A DNA stretch of 64,000 bases from JAXLRU01 sp046330935 (GTDB taxonomy: Bacteria; Actinomycetota; Actinomycetes; Actinomycetales; Kineosporiaceae): NCBI GenBank assembly GCA_046330935.1, contig JAXLRU010000005.1:124001-188000 (forward strand). Reading direction: 5' to 3'. The translations under genes and the position numbers were made by a program. The number at the start of each line of letters is the position of its first letter. Within the stretch, counting starts at the first letter, position 1. Positions 34,356-43,051 of this stretch are shown here, piece after piece. The notes under the pieces were generated by a model that worked only from the letters and a program-made list of their open reading frames with translations, searched no databases and had not been told where the DNA came from.

Positions 34356-34894
34356 GCGAGCACCCCGACGGGCGCGACCGTCCCGCCACGGGCCGCTACC
34401 CGCAGCCCGAGTCGTTGCCGGAGTGGCTCGAGGGCGTGCCCATGGCTCGCCCCGCCACGGCGGCCGGTGCGTTGCTGCGCGACGGGAGCGGGCGGCTGCT
34501 GCTCGTCGATCCCGTCTACAAGGACGGCCTGGACCTGCCCGGCGGCATCCTGGAGCCGGGGGAGACCCCGACCCAGGGGCTGGTGCGTGAGCTGGGGGAG
34601 GAGTTGGGGGTGGCCCTGCCCGTCGGTCGGCTCCTGGTGGTCGACTGGTGCCCCGACCCGGTGGTGGGGGACAAGCTGCTCTGGGTCTTCGACGTCGGCG
34701 TGCTCGACCCCGCCCTCGAACGCGACCTGCACGTGGACCCGGCCGAACTCGCGGGGTGGGAGTGGGTGGAGCCCGCCGCCGTGGCCGACCGCTGCCCCCG
34801 TGCCCTGGCCCGCCGGATCGCCCTCGCGGTGGCCGCTCTCGGCGCTGGGCGGACGGCGTACGCGGAGTTCGGCGAGCCGCTGCCGGGCGAGTGA
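34352..34894 (+). CDS. NUDIX hydrolase
   Basis: Pyrophosphohydrolase of the NUDIX superfamily, 180 residues. The Nudix box is complete: GGILEPGETPTQGLVRELGE followed by ELG, with the REx2EE glutamates that bind magnesium. The N-terminal 35 residues are Pro/Arg-rich. Substrate (damaged nucleotide, NDP-sugar or other) cannot be read. GTG 34352 overlaps the malic enzyme stop by four bases, so the two are cotranscribed. Confidence 0.9.
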   Translation: MSEHPDGRDRPATGRYPQPESLPEWLEGVPMARPATAAGALLRDGSGRLLLVDPVYKDGLDLPGGILEPGETPTQGLVRELGEELGVALPVGRLLVVDWCPDPVVGDKLLWVFDVGVLDPALERDLHVDPAELAGWEWVEPAAVADRCPRALARRIALAVAALGAGRTAYAEFGEPLPGE

Positions 34895-34914
34895 GAAACG
34901 CCACCTTCACGCGG

Positions 34915-34952
34915 GAAACACTGGCGAAACATCCACGGAATCCCCGAGTAAC
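34915..34952 (+). promoter_or_regulatory. Candidate GlnR binding array upstream of amtB
   Basis: Four pentamers lie exactly 11 bases apart: GAAAC (34915), GAAAC (34926), GGAAT (34937) and GTAAC (34948), each with a 6-base spacer. This matches the GlnR pattern of alternating gTnAC and GaAAC half-sites, though the third is degenerate. Position, 118 bases before the ammonium transporter start, fits nitrogen control. Confidence 0.5.
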
Positions 34953-35069
34953 CGAAAGCCGTCAGGGTGTGCCCCCGGCCGCATCGCTACGCCGTGCGGC
35001 CGGGGCGTCGCGGCCGCGGGCGCCCCTCCAGGTCGCGCCCGCCCGGCGCCCGAGGACCAGGGACGGGTC

Positions 35070-36368
35070 ATGCCCCTGCTCGCCGCCCCCCTGACCGCTG
35101 CCCAGCTGGACAGCGGCGACACCGCGTGGGTGCTCACGTGCACCGCGCTGGTGCTGCTCATGACCCCAGGCCTGGCGTTCTTCTACGCCGGGATGGTGCG
35201 CTCCAAGCACGTCCTGGGCATGATCATGCAGAACTTCATCGCGATCGTGGTCGTCTCGATCACCTGGAGCGTCGTCGGGTACTCCCTGGCTTTCGACTCC
35301 GACGTCGCGGGCGGCCTGGTCGGCGGCCTCCACCTGGCCGGGCTGGAGCACGCCGCCGAGTCGGTGCCGGGGTTCGACGCCCTGACCGTGCCGCCGTTGG
35401 CGTTCATGGCCTTCCAGCTGATGTTCGCGGTGATCACGGCCGCGCTGCTCAGCGGCGCGGTGGCCGACCGGATGCGCTTCGGCGCCTTCGTGACCTTCAC
35501 CGCGATCTGGTCGGTCGTCGTCTACGCGCCGCTGGCGCACTGGAGCTTCTCGCCCGAGGGGTTCCTCGTCCGGCACGGCCTGCTCGACTTCGCCGGCGGC
35601 ACGGTCGTCGAGATCTGCTCCGGCGCCTCGGCCCTCGCCCTCGCCCTCGTCGTGGGGCCCCGCAAGGGCTGGCCGCGTGAGGCGATGTCGCCGCACAACC
35701 TCCCCCTCACCCTGCTGGGCGCGGGCCTGCTGTGGTTCGGCTGGATCGGGTTCAACGCCGGGTCCGCCCTGTCGGCGGGGCAGCTGGCCGCCCACGCCGC
35801 GGTCACCACGCACCTGGCCGGTGTCGGCGGCGTCACCGGCTGGCTGCTGCTGGAGAAGAAGCTGACCGGCAAGGCGACGACGCTGGGCGCGGCCTCCGGT
35901 GCCGTCGCGGGCCTCGTGGCCGTCACGCCGTCCGCCGGTTACATCGAGACGATGCCCGCGCTCGGCCTCGGCGTCCTCGCGGGCGCCGTCTGCCTCGTGG
36001 CCATCCGGCTGAAGTTCCGGTTCCGCTACGACGACTCCCTCGACGTCGTGGGCGTGCACTTCGTGGGCGGCGTCGTGGGGACCCTGTTCATCGGGCTGTT
36101 CGCGGCCGCCGCGGTCAACCCGGCGGTGACCCACGAGGGGCTCCTCGTGGGCGGCGGCCTGCACCAGCTGCTGCGCCAGGGCATGGGCGTGCTCGTCGCT
36201 GCGGCCTTCGCGTTCTCTGCGAGCTATGTGATCGCTCGCGTGCTACGTTCCACCATCGGCCTGCGGGTCAGCGAGGATCACGAGGTCGAGGGGCTCGACT
36301 CCAGCCAGCACGCCGAGACCGCCTACGAATTGGGGCCCACCACCAGCATGGGGAGGTTCGGCGCGTGA
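35070..36368 (+). CDS. amtB: Ammonium transporter
   Basis: Amt/Rh-family channel of 432 residues with eleven predicted helices. Conserved Amt features include the segment TPGLAFFYAGMVRSKHVLGM, the cytoplasmic gate region LVVGPRKGWPREAMSPHNLP, LLWFGWIGFNAGSAL, and DDSLDVVGVHFVGGVVGT (pore histidine). A C-terminal cytoplasmic tail interacts with PII in the family. The following glnB overlaps by four bases, the classical amtB-glnB pair, and GlnR-like half-sites lie upstream. Confidence 0.96.
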   Translation: MPLLAAPLTAAQLDSGDTAWVLTCTALVLLMTPGLAFFYAGMVRSKHVLGMIMQNFIAIVVVSITWSVVGYSLAFDSDVAGGLVGGLHLAGLEHAAESVPGFDALTVPPLAFMAFQLMFAVITAALLSGAVADRMRFGAFVTFTAIWSVVVYAPLAHWSFSPEGFLVRHGLLDFAGGTVVEICSGASALALALVVGPRKGWPREAMSPHNLPLTLLGAGLLWFGWIGFNAGSALSAGQLAAHAAVTTHLAGVGGVTGWLLLEKKLTGKATTLGAASGAVAGLVAVTPSAGYIETMPALGLGVLAGAVCLVAIRLKFRFRYDDSLDVVGVHFVGGVVGTLFIGLFAAAAVNPAVTHEGLLVGGGLHQLLRQGMGVLVAAAFAFSASYVIARVLRSTIGLRVSEDHEVEGLDSSQHAETAYELGPTTSMGRFGA

Positions 36369-36703
36369 AGCTCGTCACGGCCATCGTCAAGCCCTACAAG
36401 ATCAACGACGTCAAGGACGCGCTCGAGCGCGCCGGGGTGCAGGGCCTGACCGTCAGCGAGGCGCAGGGCTACGGCCGCCAGCGCGGCCACACCGAGGTCT
36501 ACCGCGGCGCCGAGTACCAGATCGACTTCGTGCCGAAGGTGCGCGTCGAGATCGTCGTGGACGACGAGGATCTCGCCCCGGTGCTCGACGCGATCGTCGC
36601 CGCCTCCCGCACCGGCAAGATCGGCGACGGCAAGGTCTGGGTGACCCCCATCGACGACCTGATCCGCGTGCGCACCGGAGAGCACGGCGCCGACGCCTTG
36701 TGA
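36365..36703 (+). CDS. glnB: Nitrogen regulatory protein PII
   Basis: Trimeric signal protein of 112 residues sensing ATP/ADP and 2-oxoglutarate. The T-loop with modifiable Tyr is intact (EVYRGAEYQIDFVPK), as are the B-loop (GKIGDGKVWVTPIDD) and C-loop (IRVRTGEHGADAL). In actinobacteria PII is adenylylated at the T-loop Tyr and controls AmtB. GTG 36365 overlaps the amtB stop, ensuring coordinated synthesis. Whether it should be called glnB or glnK is a matter of naming; context favours the amtB-linked GlnK role. Confidence 0.96.
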   Translation: MKLVTAIVKPYKINDVKDALERAGVQGLTVSEAQGYGRQRGHTEVYRGAEYQIDFVPKVRVEIVVDDEDLAPVLDAIVAASRTGKIGDGKVWVTPIDDLIRVRTGEHGADAL

Positions 36704-36764
36704 TCGGCACACCGACGGCGACCCGGCGGCCGGTACGCTGGCGCCGGTCGCCGTCGGCGTCCAG

Positions 36765-36838
36765 GGGGCGGTAGCTCAGCCGGTCAGAGCAGAGGGCTCA
36801 TAACCCTTGGGTCCTGGGTTCGAACCCCAGCCGCCCTA
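36765..36838 (+). tRNA. tRNA-Met (CAT)
   Basis: Cloverleaf of 74 bases: acceptor GGGGCGG / CCGCCCT (a G-T first pair), D stem GCTC/GAGC, anticodon stem GAGGG/CCCTT with loop CTCATAA, T arm CTGGG-TTCGAAC-CCCAG, discriminator A. The D stem and paired acceptor indicate an elongator, although the three G-C pairs next to the anticodon loop resemble an initiator. A lysidine-modified Ile tRNA is less likely. Confidence 0.9.
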
Positions 36839-37180
36839 CCCCCGCGCGTGGCCTCCCGAGGCGGCCACGGGCCAGCTCTCCCGCCATGTGATGAGCCGGT
36901 CGACGAACTGGTCGACGCCGCAGCGCCACGGCTGCACGCCCCAGTGGTCCTCGAGGTGGTCCCAGACCAGCTCGCTGAGTTCGGCGCGGCTGAGCTGCTG
37001 CAGCAGTGCCGCGCGCAGCGGCCGCACGAGCTCCCCGTACTCCGGCAGTCCCGGCTCGGCCGCCTGCAGCGGGTCCCACGCCTCGACCTGCCCCCGCAGG
37101 GCCGCCTCGAGCGCCTCGTCGTCCATCTGCGGGGTGTCGGCCACCCGGGGCCCGGGGTTCACCGGCCGTCCGGGGGACAT
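36836..37180 (-). CDS. Hypothetical protein (114 aa)
   Basis: Unrecognised soluble protein, mostly helical and acidic, with ALEAALRGQVEAWDPLQAAE, LRAALLQQLSRAELSELVWD and HWGVQPWRCGVDQFVDRLI segments. ATG 37180 begins a Pro-rich 25-residue lead; an internal ATG at MDDEALEAAL is an alternative start. Its stop codon lies inside the last bases of the convergent tRNA-Met gene. The larger unknown gene 11 bases upstream is on the same strand, so the two are probably one transcript. Confidence 0.6.
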   Translation of the reverse strand: MSPGRPVNPGPRVADTPQMDDEALEAALRGQVEAWDPLQAAEPGLPEYGELVRPLRAALLQQLSRAELSELVWDHLEDHWGVQPWRCGVDQFVDRLITWRESWPVAASGGHARG

Positions 37181-37191
37181 GCCCTCAGCGG

Positions 37192-37737
37192 TCAGCCCTG
37201 GCCGCCGAAGTGCCGCAGGAGCCCGCGGCGCCGACCCTGGGCGAGCGCGTCGGGGTGCGGCTTGGGCACGGGGGTGAACTGCACGCGCGGGCAGTCCGCC
37301 AGCGTGATGTCGCCGAAGCTCAGCGCCTCGTTGCACAGGCTCTGCACGGTCCAGCCCAGCTGGGACCCGACGGTCGTGATGGTGACCCGGTAGATGGTGA
37401 TCTCGTACCGGGTGGGGGTGCCGTACGCCACCTGGATCGTGCCGAGCAGCTTGGCCTCGCCGGGGCCGTCGCCGTCGCTCCACGGCCGGTCGTAGCGGTT
37501 CCAGCGGCTCGGCTCCGCCACCCACAGCCCCTCCGCGGTGGCGCTGTTGAGGGACATCTCGACGAGGATGGCGCGGCAGGCGTCCTCGGGGACCACGGCC
37601 GCCGGCCGGATCACCTCGCTGATCACCCCGGTGTCGTAGGCCTCGTCGTAGGTGTCGGCGCGGTCCTCGCCGTCCGCGGGCCCGGACCTGCCGGAGCGAC
37701 CACTCGGGAGGCTGCGACCGTTTCCGTCGGGGGACAT
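37192..37737 (-). CDS. Hypothetical protein (181 aa)
   Basis: Unrecognised protein. The first 40 residues are Ser/Gly/Arg-rich; the rest alternates strands (EAKLLGTIQVAYGTPTRYEI, then TIYRVTITTVGSQLGWTVQS) and ends in a basic tail with GRRRGLLRHFG. The core holds WNRYDRPWSDGDGPG. No signal peptide or helix through the membrane is seen. ATG 37737 has a GGAGGTG ribosome site, which separates it from the longer Arg-rich frame upstream. It heads a two-gene unit with the 114-residue protein. Confidence 0.65.
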   Translation of the reverse strand: MSPDGNGRSLPSGRSGRSGPADGEDRADTYDEAYDTGVISEVIRPAAVVPEDACRAILVEMSLNSATAEGLWVAEPSRWNRYDRPWSDGDGPGEAKLLGTIQVAYGTPTRYEITIYRVTITTVGSQLGWTVQSLCNEALSFGDITLADCPRVQFTPVPKPHPDALAQGRRRGLLRHFGGQG

Positions 37738-38036
37738 CTCGTGGCACCTCCCGCGCCGCGCCAGGGCAGCGGTCGGTCCGCTTCGTGGCGTCAGCCCTGT
37801 ATCGGCCGCTGGCGTGCGGTTCTGGAGCCGATGCCAGGCCCTACCCGCCGCACGCACCTCTCGGCGACCGGTGATTGACTCCACCGGGCCCAGGGACCAG
37901 GATTCCCGCCCGGAGCCCGCTGCCGGCGCGCCGTCGGCGGGTCGCTGCCCCGTGCCCCCGTCCCACCCGTTCGAAGCTCCGTCCCCTGTGGCTGCTTCCC
38001 GCCTGAGGGGGACCCGTCGATGTCGAGGCCCCCGCC

Positions 38037-40544
38037 ATGTCACTGTCGTCCCGCCGGTCGCGGATGGTCGGCGTCGCCACCGCCGGCGCCCTGGCCGCAG
38101 TCGCCCTCGTCGGGCCCCTCGGCTCGCCCGCGCAGGCCGCCACGTACAACTACACCGAGGCCCTGCAGAAGTCGATCATGTTCTACGAGGCGCAGCAGTC
38201 GGGGCGCCTGCCGTCGTGGAACCGGGTGCAGTGGCGCGGCGACGCGACCGTCAACGACGGTAAGGCCGCCGGGGTGGACCTGTCGGGCGGCTGGTACGAC
38301 GCGGGCGACCACGTGAAGTTCGGCTTCCCGATGGCGTTCGCGACGACGATGCTCGCGTGGGGCCTGGAGCACAACCGGGCCGGCTTCGTCTCGTCCAAGC
38401 AGCTCACCCCGATGGTGAACAACCTGCGCTGGGCCACCGACTACCTGATCGCGGCGCACCCGAGTCCGAACACCCTGTACGTGCAGGTCGGCGACGGCAG
38501 CGTCGACCACGCGTACTGGGGTCCGCCGGAGGTCATCGACAAGCTGGGTCAGGCACGCCCGGTGGCCAAGATCGACACCACGTGCCGGGGAACCGACGTC
38601 GCGGCCGAGACGGCCGCGTCGATGGCCGCCTCCGCCGTCGCGCTGCGCCCCTACGACGCCGCCTACGCCGACAAGCTCGTCACGCACGCCCAGCAGCTGA
38701 TGGGGCTGGCCGAGACGCCGACGAACGTGGACGGCAAGGAGAACGCGTACGTCAACTGCGTGAAGGCGGCGCAGGGCTACTACACCTCGACCTTCGAGGG
38801 CGGGACCGCCAACCCGGGGGCCACCAAGATGTACTGGGACGAGCTGGCATGGGGTTCCCTGTGGCTCTACCGGGCGACGAACGACTCGTCGTGGCTGACC
38901 AAGGCCAAGGGTTACTACCCCAAGATGGGCACCGAGTCCCCGCCCGGGGGCGGCTGGAGTGATCAGGTGCCTGCCTACTCCTTCGGACTCGGCTGGAACG
39001 ACAAGGAGTACGGCGTCTACGTGCTCATGGCCGCGCTGACCGGTGAGCAGCAGTACCGGACCGACGCCCAGCGGTACCTCGACTACTGGACGGTCGGGTA
39101 CAACGGCAAGAAGGGCAAGTACACCCCCGGCGGCCTCGCGTTCATCTTCTACTGGGCTTCCCTGCGGATGTCCGCAGGCACCTCCTGGGCGGCCCTGGTC
39201 TACGCCGACTACCTCGGCAAGGACGACCCGCTCTATGCCCGGTACCACGACTTCGCGAAGCGCCAGATCGACTACGCCCTGGGTGACAACCCGGCCAAGC
39301 GCAGCTACATGGTCGGTTTCGGCGTGAACCCGCCCACGCACGTGCACCACCGTGCGGCCAGCGGCCAGTCGCTGGGGTACATGTCCGACCCCTCGGGCCC
39401 CAACCGTCACACCATCTACGGTGCTCTCGCGGGGGGACCCGACGACACCGACGGCTACGTCGACGACCGCAGCGACTACCAGCGCAACGAGGTCGCTGTC
39501 GACTACAACAGCAGCTTCACGGCGGCCCTGGCCCGGCTGGCCGCCGAGTACGGCGGTTCCCCGGTACCGGACTCCGCCCTGGTGGACCCCCAGCGGGACG
39601 CCGAGATGTCGGTGGGGCTGCTCAAGGACTTCTCCGGGCCCGACGGCTCGTCTTACCGCCTGCAGATCACCAACATGTCGGGCTGGCCACCGCGGATCCT
39701 CTCCAAGGCGTCCCTGCGCTTCTACATCACCCTCGACGGCTCGACCACCGCCTCGCAGGTGTCGGTCACCTCGGGCCAGGACGCGTGCAAGACCGGCCCG
39801 CTCCAGCAGTACAAGGGCGCCGTCTGGTACGCGAACCTCGACTGCTCGGGGCTGGAGATCTACCCGGGCAGCACCTCCACCTACCAGAAGACGACCTCGG
39901 TCAACTTCAAGGTGACCGGCGGCGCGGCCTGGGACCCGGCCAACGACTGGTCGGCCGGCGGGTCCGAGAAGGTGCAGCTGTTCGACGACGGCGTGCTCGT
40001 GTGGGGCTCCGACCCCGACGGGACGACGCCGAAGCCGACGACGTCCTCGCCGCGCCCCACCACGACCACCCCGGTGCCGACGACGACGAGCCCCGAGCCC
40101 ACGACCAGCTCGCCGACGACGACTAAGAAGTCGAGCACCAAGAAGTCCTCGACGAGGAAGACCTCGCCGAAGAAGACGTCGACGAAGAAGAAGACGTCCA
40201 AGAAGAAGTCGACCAAGAAGAAGACCACCAAGCGCACGCGCAACGCCGCCGGCCAGGCGTGCGAGGCGGAGCTCGTGGTGACCGACAGCTGGGGCACCGG
40301 GTACCGGGCCCAGATCAGCGTCACGGCCCTGCGCTCGCTCACCGGCTGGGCGGTCAGCGCGCCGGCGACCGGGACCGCGCTCACCCAGTCGTGGGGCGGC
40401 TCCGTCGTCCTCGACGGCGGCTCACTGTCGGTCCGCCCGGCCTCGGCGGTCGCCGCTCGGGGCGCCGGCACCACGGCGGTCGTCGGCTTCACCGCCACGG
40501 GCGACGCCTCCGCTGCGCCCACCGCCCTGGCCTGTCAGGGCTGA
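38037..40544 (+). CDS. Secreted GH9 endoglucanase with CBM3c and basic Lys/Thr tail
   Basis: Extracellular cellulase of 835 residues. Signal peptide ends near PAQA (34). The GH9 catalytic domain spans about 36-505: the DAGD nucleophile/base motif (residues 88-91 in GGWYDAGDHVKFGFP), the HHRAASG histidine motif (437-443) and the general acid Glu485 in YQRNEVAVDYNSSF. Residues 520-660 are a CBM3c (NMSGWPPRI, WDPANDWSA), the arrangement of processive endoglucanases. Then come a Pro/Thr linker (663-695), a Lys/Ser/Thr tract (696-735) and a CBM2-like domain (741-835) bounded by Cys742 and Cys833 with Trp752, Trp771 and Trp786. The basic tract is unusual for cellulases and is shared with the CotH proteins at 52.6-57 kb. 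No CebR-type operator was found upstream. Confidence 0.95.
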   Translation: MSLSSRRSRMVGVATAGALAAVALVGPLGSPAQAATYNYTEALQKSIMFYEAQQSGRLPSWNRVQWRGDATVNDGKAAGVDLSGGWYDAGDHVKFGFPMAFATTMLAWGLEHNRAGFVSSKQLTPMVNNLRWATDYLIAAHPSPNTLYVQVGDGSVDHAYWGPPEVIDKLGQARPVAKIDTTCRGTDVAAETAASMAASAVALRPYDAAYADKLVTHAQQLMGLAETPTNVDGKENAYVNCVKAAQGYYTSTFEGGTANPGATKMYWDELAWGSLWLYRATNDSSWLTKAKGYYPKMGTESPPGGGWSDQVPAYSFGLGWNDKEYGVYVLMAALTGEQQYRTDAQRYLDYWTVGYNGKKGKYTPGGLAFIFYWASLRMSAGTSWAALVYADYLGKDDPLYARYHDFAKRQIDYALGDNPAKRSYMVGFGVNPPTHVHHRAASGQSLGYMSDPSGPNRHTIYGALAGGPDDTDGYVDDRSDYQRNEVAVDYNSSFTAALARLAAEYGGSPVPDSALVDPQRDAEMSVGLLKDFSGPDGSSYRLQITNMSGWPPRILSKASLRFYITLDGSTTASQVSVTSGQDACKTGPLQQYKGAVWYANLDCSGLEIYPGSTSTYQKTTSVNFKVTGGAAWDPANDWSAGGSEKVQLFDDGVLVWGSDPDGTTPKPTTSSPRPTTTTPVPTTTSPEPTTSSPTTTKKSSTKKSSTRKTSPKKTSTKKKTSKKKSTKKKTTKRTRNAAGQACEAELVVTDSWGTGYRAQISVTALRSLTGWAVSAPATGTALTQSWGGSVVLDGGSLSVRPASAVAARGAGTTAVVGFTATGDASAAPTALACQG
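40122..40241 (+). repeat. Lys/Ser/Thr repeat encoding region in the cellulase
   Basis: About 40 codons, nearly all AAG, ACC/ACG and TCG/TCC, encoding overlapping TKKSS, TKKKT and SKKKS units (residues 696-735). It is AAG-rich and lower in GC than its surroundings. The same type of tract is found in both CotH genes. Confidence 0.85.
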
Positions 40545-40563
40545 TCCACCGGTCCACGCGGGC

Positions 40564-40587
40564 GGGGCCCGGCTCCTGCCGGGCCCC
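40564..40587 (+). terminator. Terminator hairpin after the cellulase gene
   Basis: GGGGCCCGG / CCGGGCCCC, a perfect 9-bp stem with a six-base loop, followed by GTT, 19 bases after the stop. Confidence 0.75.
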
Positions 40588-40750
40588 GTTCGCGTGCATC
40601 TGCTCTGGCGGGACCCGTCCCGCGTCGGGCAGAATGCCGACGAACGAGCACGACGCGTCACATCCGTGACGGATGAACAGATCCGCCCTTTGCCCGGTCT
40701 CGCAGGTCGTTGGGGAAGACGAACCTCGAACCCGGCCAAGGAGGTCTGTC

Positions 40751-41254
40751 ATGTCCGACGGCATGACCCGCGGAGTGCTGTTCGTGCACTCGGCGCCGCG
40801 CGCGCTGTGCCCGCACATCGAGTGGGCCGCCGGCGGCGCCCTCGGCGTGCGCGTGTCCCTGGACTGGACCGCGCAGCCCGCCGCGCCGTCGGCGCTGCGC
40901 GCCGAGCTGTCCTGGCAGGGAGCCCCCGGAACCGGTGCACGGCTGACGTCGGCGCTGCGCGGCTGGGCGCACCTGCGCTACGAGGTGACCGAGGAGCCCA
41001 GCGCGGGCGTCGACGGTGCCCGCTGGCTGCACACCCCCGACCTCGGGGTCTTCCACGCCGTCATGGACGTGCACGGCAACACGCTGGTCCCCGAGGACCG
41101 GGTGCGTGCCGCGATGGTCGACCACGCAGGCGACCCCGCGCGGCTGACCTCGGCCCTGCACGTGGCGCTCGGCAGCGCCTGGGACGACGAGCTCGAGCCC
41201 TTCCGCTACGCCGGTGAGGGCGCCCCCGTGCGCTGGCTGCACCGCGTCGGCTGA
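40751..41254 (+). CDS. DUF3145 family protein
   Basis: Actinobacteria-specific protein of 167 residues opening TRGVLFVHSAPRALCPHIEW, the DUF3145 signature, followed by a two-layer alpha/beta pattern and an acidic C-terminal region (WDDELEPFRYAGEG). The function is unknown, but the family is regularly found beside the fab cluster, as here, where it converges on fabF. ATG 40751 has a perfect AAGGAGG ribosome site at 40738-40744; the longer frame from 40673 has none. Confidence 0.9.
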   Translation: MSDGMTRGVLFVHSAPRALCPHIEWAAGGALGVRVSLDWTAQPAAPSALRAELSWQGAPGTGARLTSALRGWAHLRYEVTEEPSAGVDGARWLHTPDLGVFHAVMDVHGNTLVPEDRVRAAMVDHAGDPARLTSALHVALGSAWDDELEPFRYAGEGAPVRWLHRVG

Positions 41255-41271
41255 CCCGCCGGACGACGACA

Positions 41272-41306
41272 GGGCCCGAACCCACCGTGCCGGTGAGGTC
41301 GGGCCC
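41272..41306. terminator. Bidirectional terminator between DUF3145 and fabF
   Basis: GGGCCCGA (41272-41279) pairs with TCGGGCCC (41299-41306), and an inner CACCG/CGGTG stem is nested inside. It lies between convergent genes. Confidence 0.8.
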
Positions 41307-41332
41307 CGCGGACGCCGGACGTGCAGGAGCGG

Positions 41333-42586
41333 TCAGTCGACGGTCGCGAAGAGCAGCGCGGCGTTGTGCCCGCCGAAGCCGAAGGAGTTGTTGAGGGCCA
41401 CGAGGTGACCCTCGCCGAGGGGACGCGGGTCCTTGCGCACCACGTCGAGCTCGACGGCCGGGTCGAGATCCTCGATGTTGATGGTGGGCGGGGCCTGGCG
41501 CTCGTGCAGCGCGAGCACCGTGAACAGGCTCTCGAGCGCGCCCGCCGCTCCGAGCAGGTGGCCCGTCGCCGACTTCGTCGCGGACACGGCGATCGAGTCC
41601 ACGGCGTCCCCGAGCGCCCGCCGCAGCGACGTCGCCTCGGCGACGTCCCCCGCGGGGGTGGACGTGGCGTGCGCATTGACGTGGACGATGTCGCCGGGCG
41701 TCAGACCGGCCTGGCGCAGGGCGCCCTCGATGGCGCGGGCGGCTCCGGCGCCCTCGGGGTCGGGCGCGGCGATGTGGTAGGCGTCGGACGTGAGGGCGGC
41801 ACCGACCAGCTCGGCATAGATCGTGGCGCCGCGGGCCTTGGCGTGCTCGTACTCCTCGAGGACCAGCAGGCACGCGCCCTCGCCCAGGACGAAGCCGTCG
41901 CGGGTCGTGTCGTAGGGGCGGGAGGCCGTCTCGGGGGTGTCGTTGCGCGTCGACAGCGCCTGCATCGCGGCGAAGCCCGCGATCGGGAGGGGGTGGATGG
42001 CCGCCTCGGTGCCGCCCGCGAGGACGACGTCGGCGTTGTCGGCGCGGATCATGTCGGCGCCGTAGGCGATCGCCTCGGCGCCGGAGGCGCAGGCCGAGAC
42101 GGTGGTGTGCACGCCGGCCTTGGCACCGATCTCGAGGCTCACCGCCGCCGCGGGGCCGTTGGGCATCAGCATCGGGACGGTCAGCGGGAACACCCGCCGG
42201 GCGCCCTTCTCCTTGAGCGTGTCGTAGGCGGTGAGCAGCGTCCACACCCCGCCGATGCCGGAGGCGCACACGACGCCGATCCGCTCGGGCTCGGCCTGGA
42301 CGTCCCCTGCGTGGGCCCACGCCTCGCGGGCCGCCACCAGCGCGTACTGGCCCGACGGGTCGAGCCGGCGCGTCTCCACCTTGGTGAGGACCTCCGACGC
42401 GGGCACCGCCAGCTCACCCGCGAACGTCACCGGGACGTCGAAGGTCTCCAGCCACGGCTGCTGGATCGGCGCGATCCCCGAGCGGCCGGCGAGCAGGGCC
42501 TGCCAGCTGCTGGAGGCGTCGCCGCCCAGCGGGCTCGTGGCGCCGAACCCGGTGACGACGACCCGACGGGACGTGGCGGATGCCAT
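41333..42586 (-). CDS. fabF: 3-oxoacyl-ACP synthase II
   Basis: Condensing enzyme elongating acyl-ACP with malonyl-ACP, 417 residues. The Cys-His-His triad is present: Cys in TVSACASGAEAIAYG, His in HVNAHATSTPAGD and His in NNSFGFGGHNAALL. ATG 42586 begins MASATSRRVVVTGFG. It is the last gene of the minus-strand fabD-fabH-acpP-fabF cluster, 113 bases after acpP. Confidence 0.96.
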   Translation of the reverse strand: MASATSRRVVVTGFGATSPLGGDASSSWQALLAGRSGIAPIQQPWLETFDVPVTFAGELAVPASEVLTKVETRRLDPSGQYALVAAREAWAHAGDVQAEPERIGVVCASGIGGVWTLLTAYDTLKEKGARRVFPLTVPMLMPNGPAAAVSLEIGAKAGVHTTVSACASGAEAIAYGADMIRADNADVVLAGGTEAAIHPLPIAGFAAMQALSTRNDTPETASRPYDTTRDGFVLGEGACLLVLEEYEHAKARGATIYAELVGAALTSDAYHIAAPDPEGAGAARAIEGALRQAGLTPGDIVHVNAHATSTPAGDVAEATSLRRALGDAVDSIAVSATKSATGHLLGAAGALESLFTVLALHERQAPPTINIEDLDPAVELDVVRKDPRPLGEGHLVALNNSFGFGGHNAALLFATVD

Positions 42587-42699
42587 GGTGATCGCTGCTC
42601 CTCGTGGGGCGGTGTGCGGTCGGACGGCGGGGCGCAGCGCCCCTGGATGACGAGCGCCGTGGGGCGCGGCCTTCTCGACCGCGCCCTCGGCGTCGCGGC

Positions 42700-42948
42700 T
42701 CAGCCCTGGGCGGACTGGATGTAGGAGACGGCGTCGCCCACGGTCTTGAGGTTCTTGACGTCGTCGTCGGGGATCCGGACGCCGAACTTCTCCTCCGCGT
42801 TCACGACGATCGTCATCATCGACAGCGAGTCGATGTCGAGGTCGTCGGTGAAGGACTTGTCGAGCTGGACGTCGTCGGCCGGCACGCCCGTCTCTTCGTT
42901 GACGATCTCCGCCAGACCGCTGAGGATCTCCTGCTCGCTCAGTGCCAT
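42700..42948 (-). CDS. acpP: Acyl carrier protein
   Basis: Acidic four-helix carrier protein of 82 residues holding growing fatty acids on phosphopantetheine. The attachment serine is in DDLDIDSLSMM (near residue 41). ATG 42948 gives the usual N-terminus MALSEQEIL; a GTG two codons upstream is a minor alternative. Gene order fabH-acpP-fabF matches Streptomyces. Confidence 0.97.
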   Translation of the reverse strand: MALSEQEILSGLAEIVNEETGVPADDVQLDKSFTDDLDIDSLSMMTIVVNAEEKFGVRIPDDDVKNLKTVGDAVSYIQSAQG

Positions 42949-43051
42949 TGCCACGTGCTCCTTCGAGATGTCGGTGCTCACCCGGCCGAGGCCGGCGCGG
43001 GGGGTTTCGGGGACCGCCGCGGGGGCGGTCAGGGGCGGGGATCAGCGTAGG

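Noticed and set aside
34895..34914. First GAAAC (34895-34899) as part of the GlnR array
   Set aside because: It is 20 bases, not 22, from the next GAAAC and so out of phase with the 11-base array; left out of the site.
37738..38036. CebR-type cellulose operator upstream of the GH9 gene
   Set aside because: The 14-bp TGGGAGCGCTCCCA-type palindrome or a near match was not found in this region.
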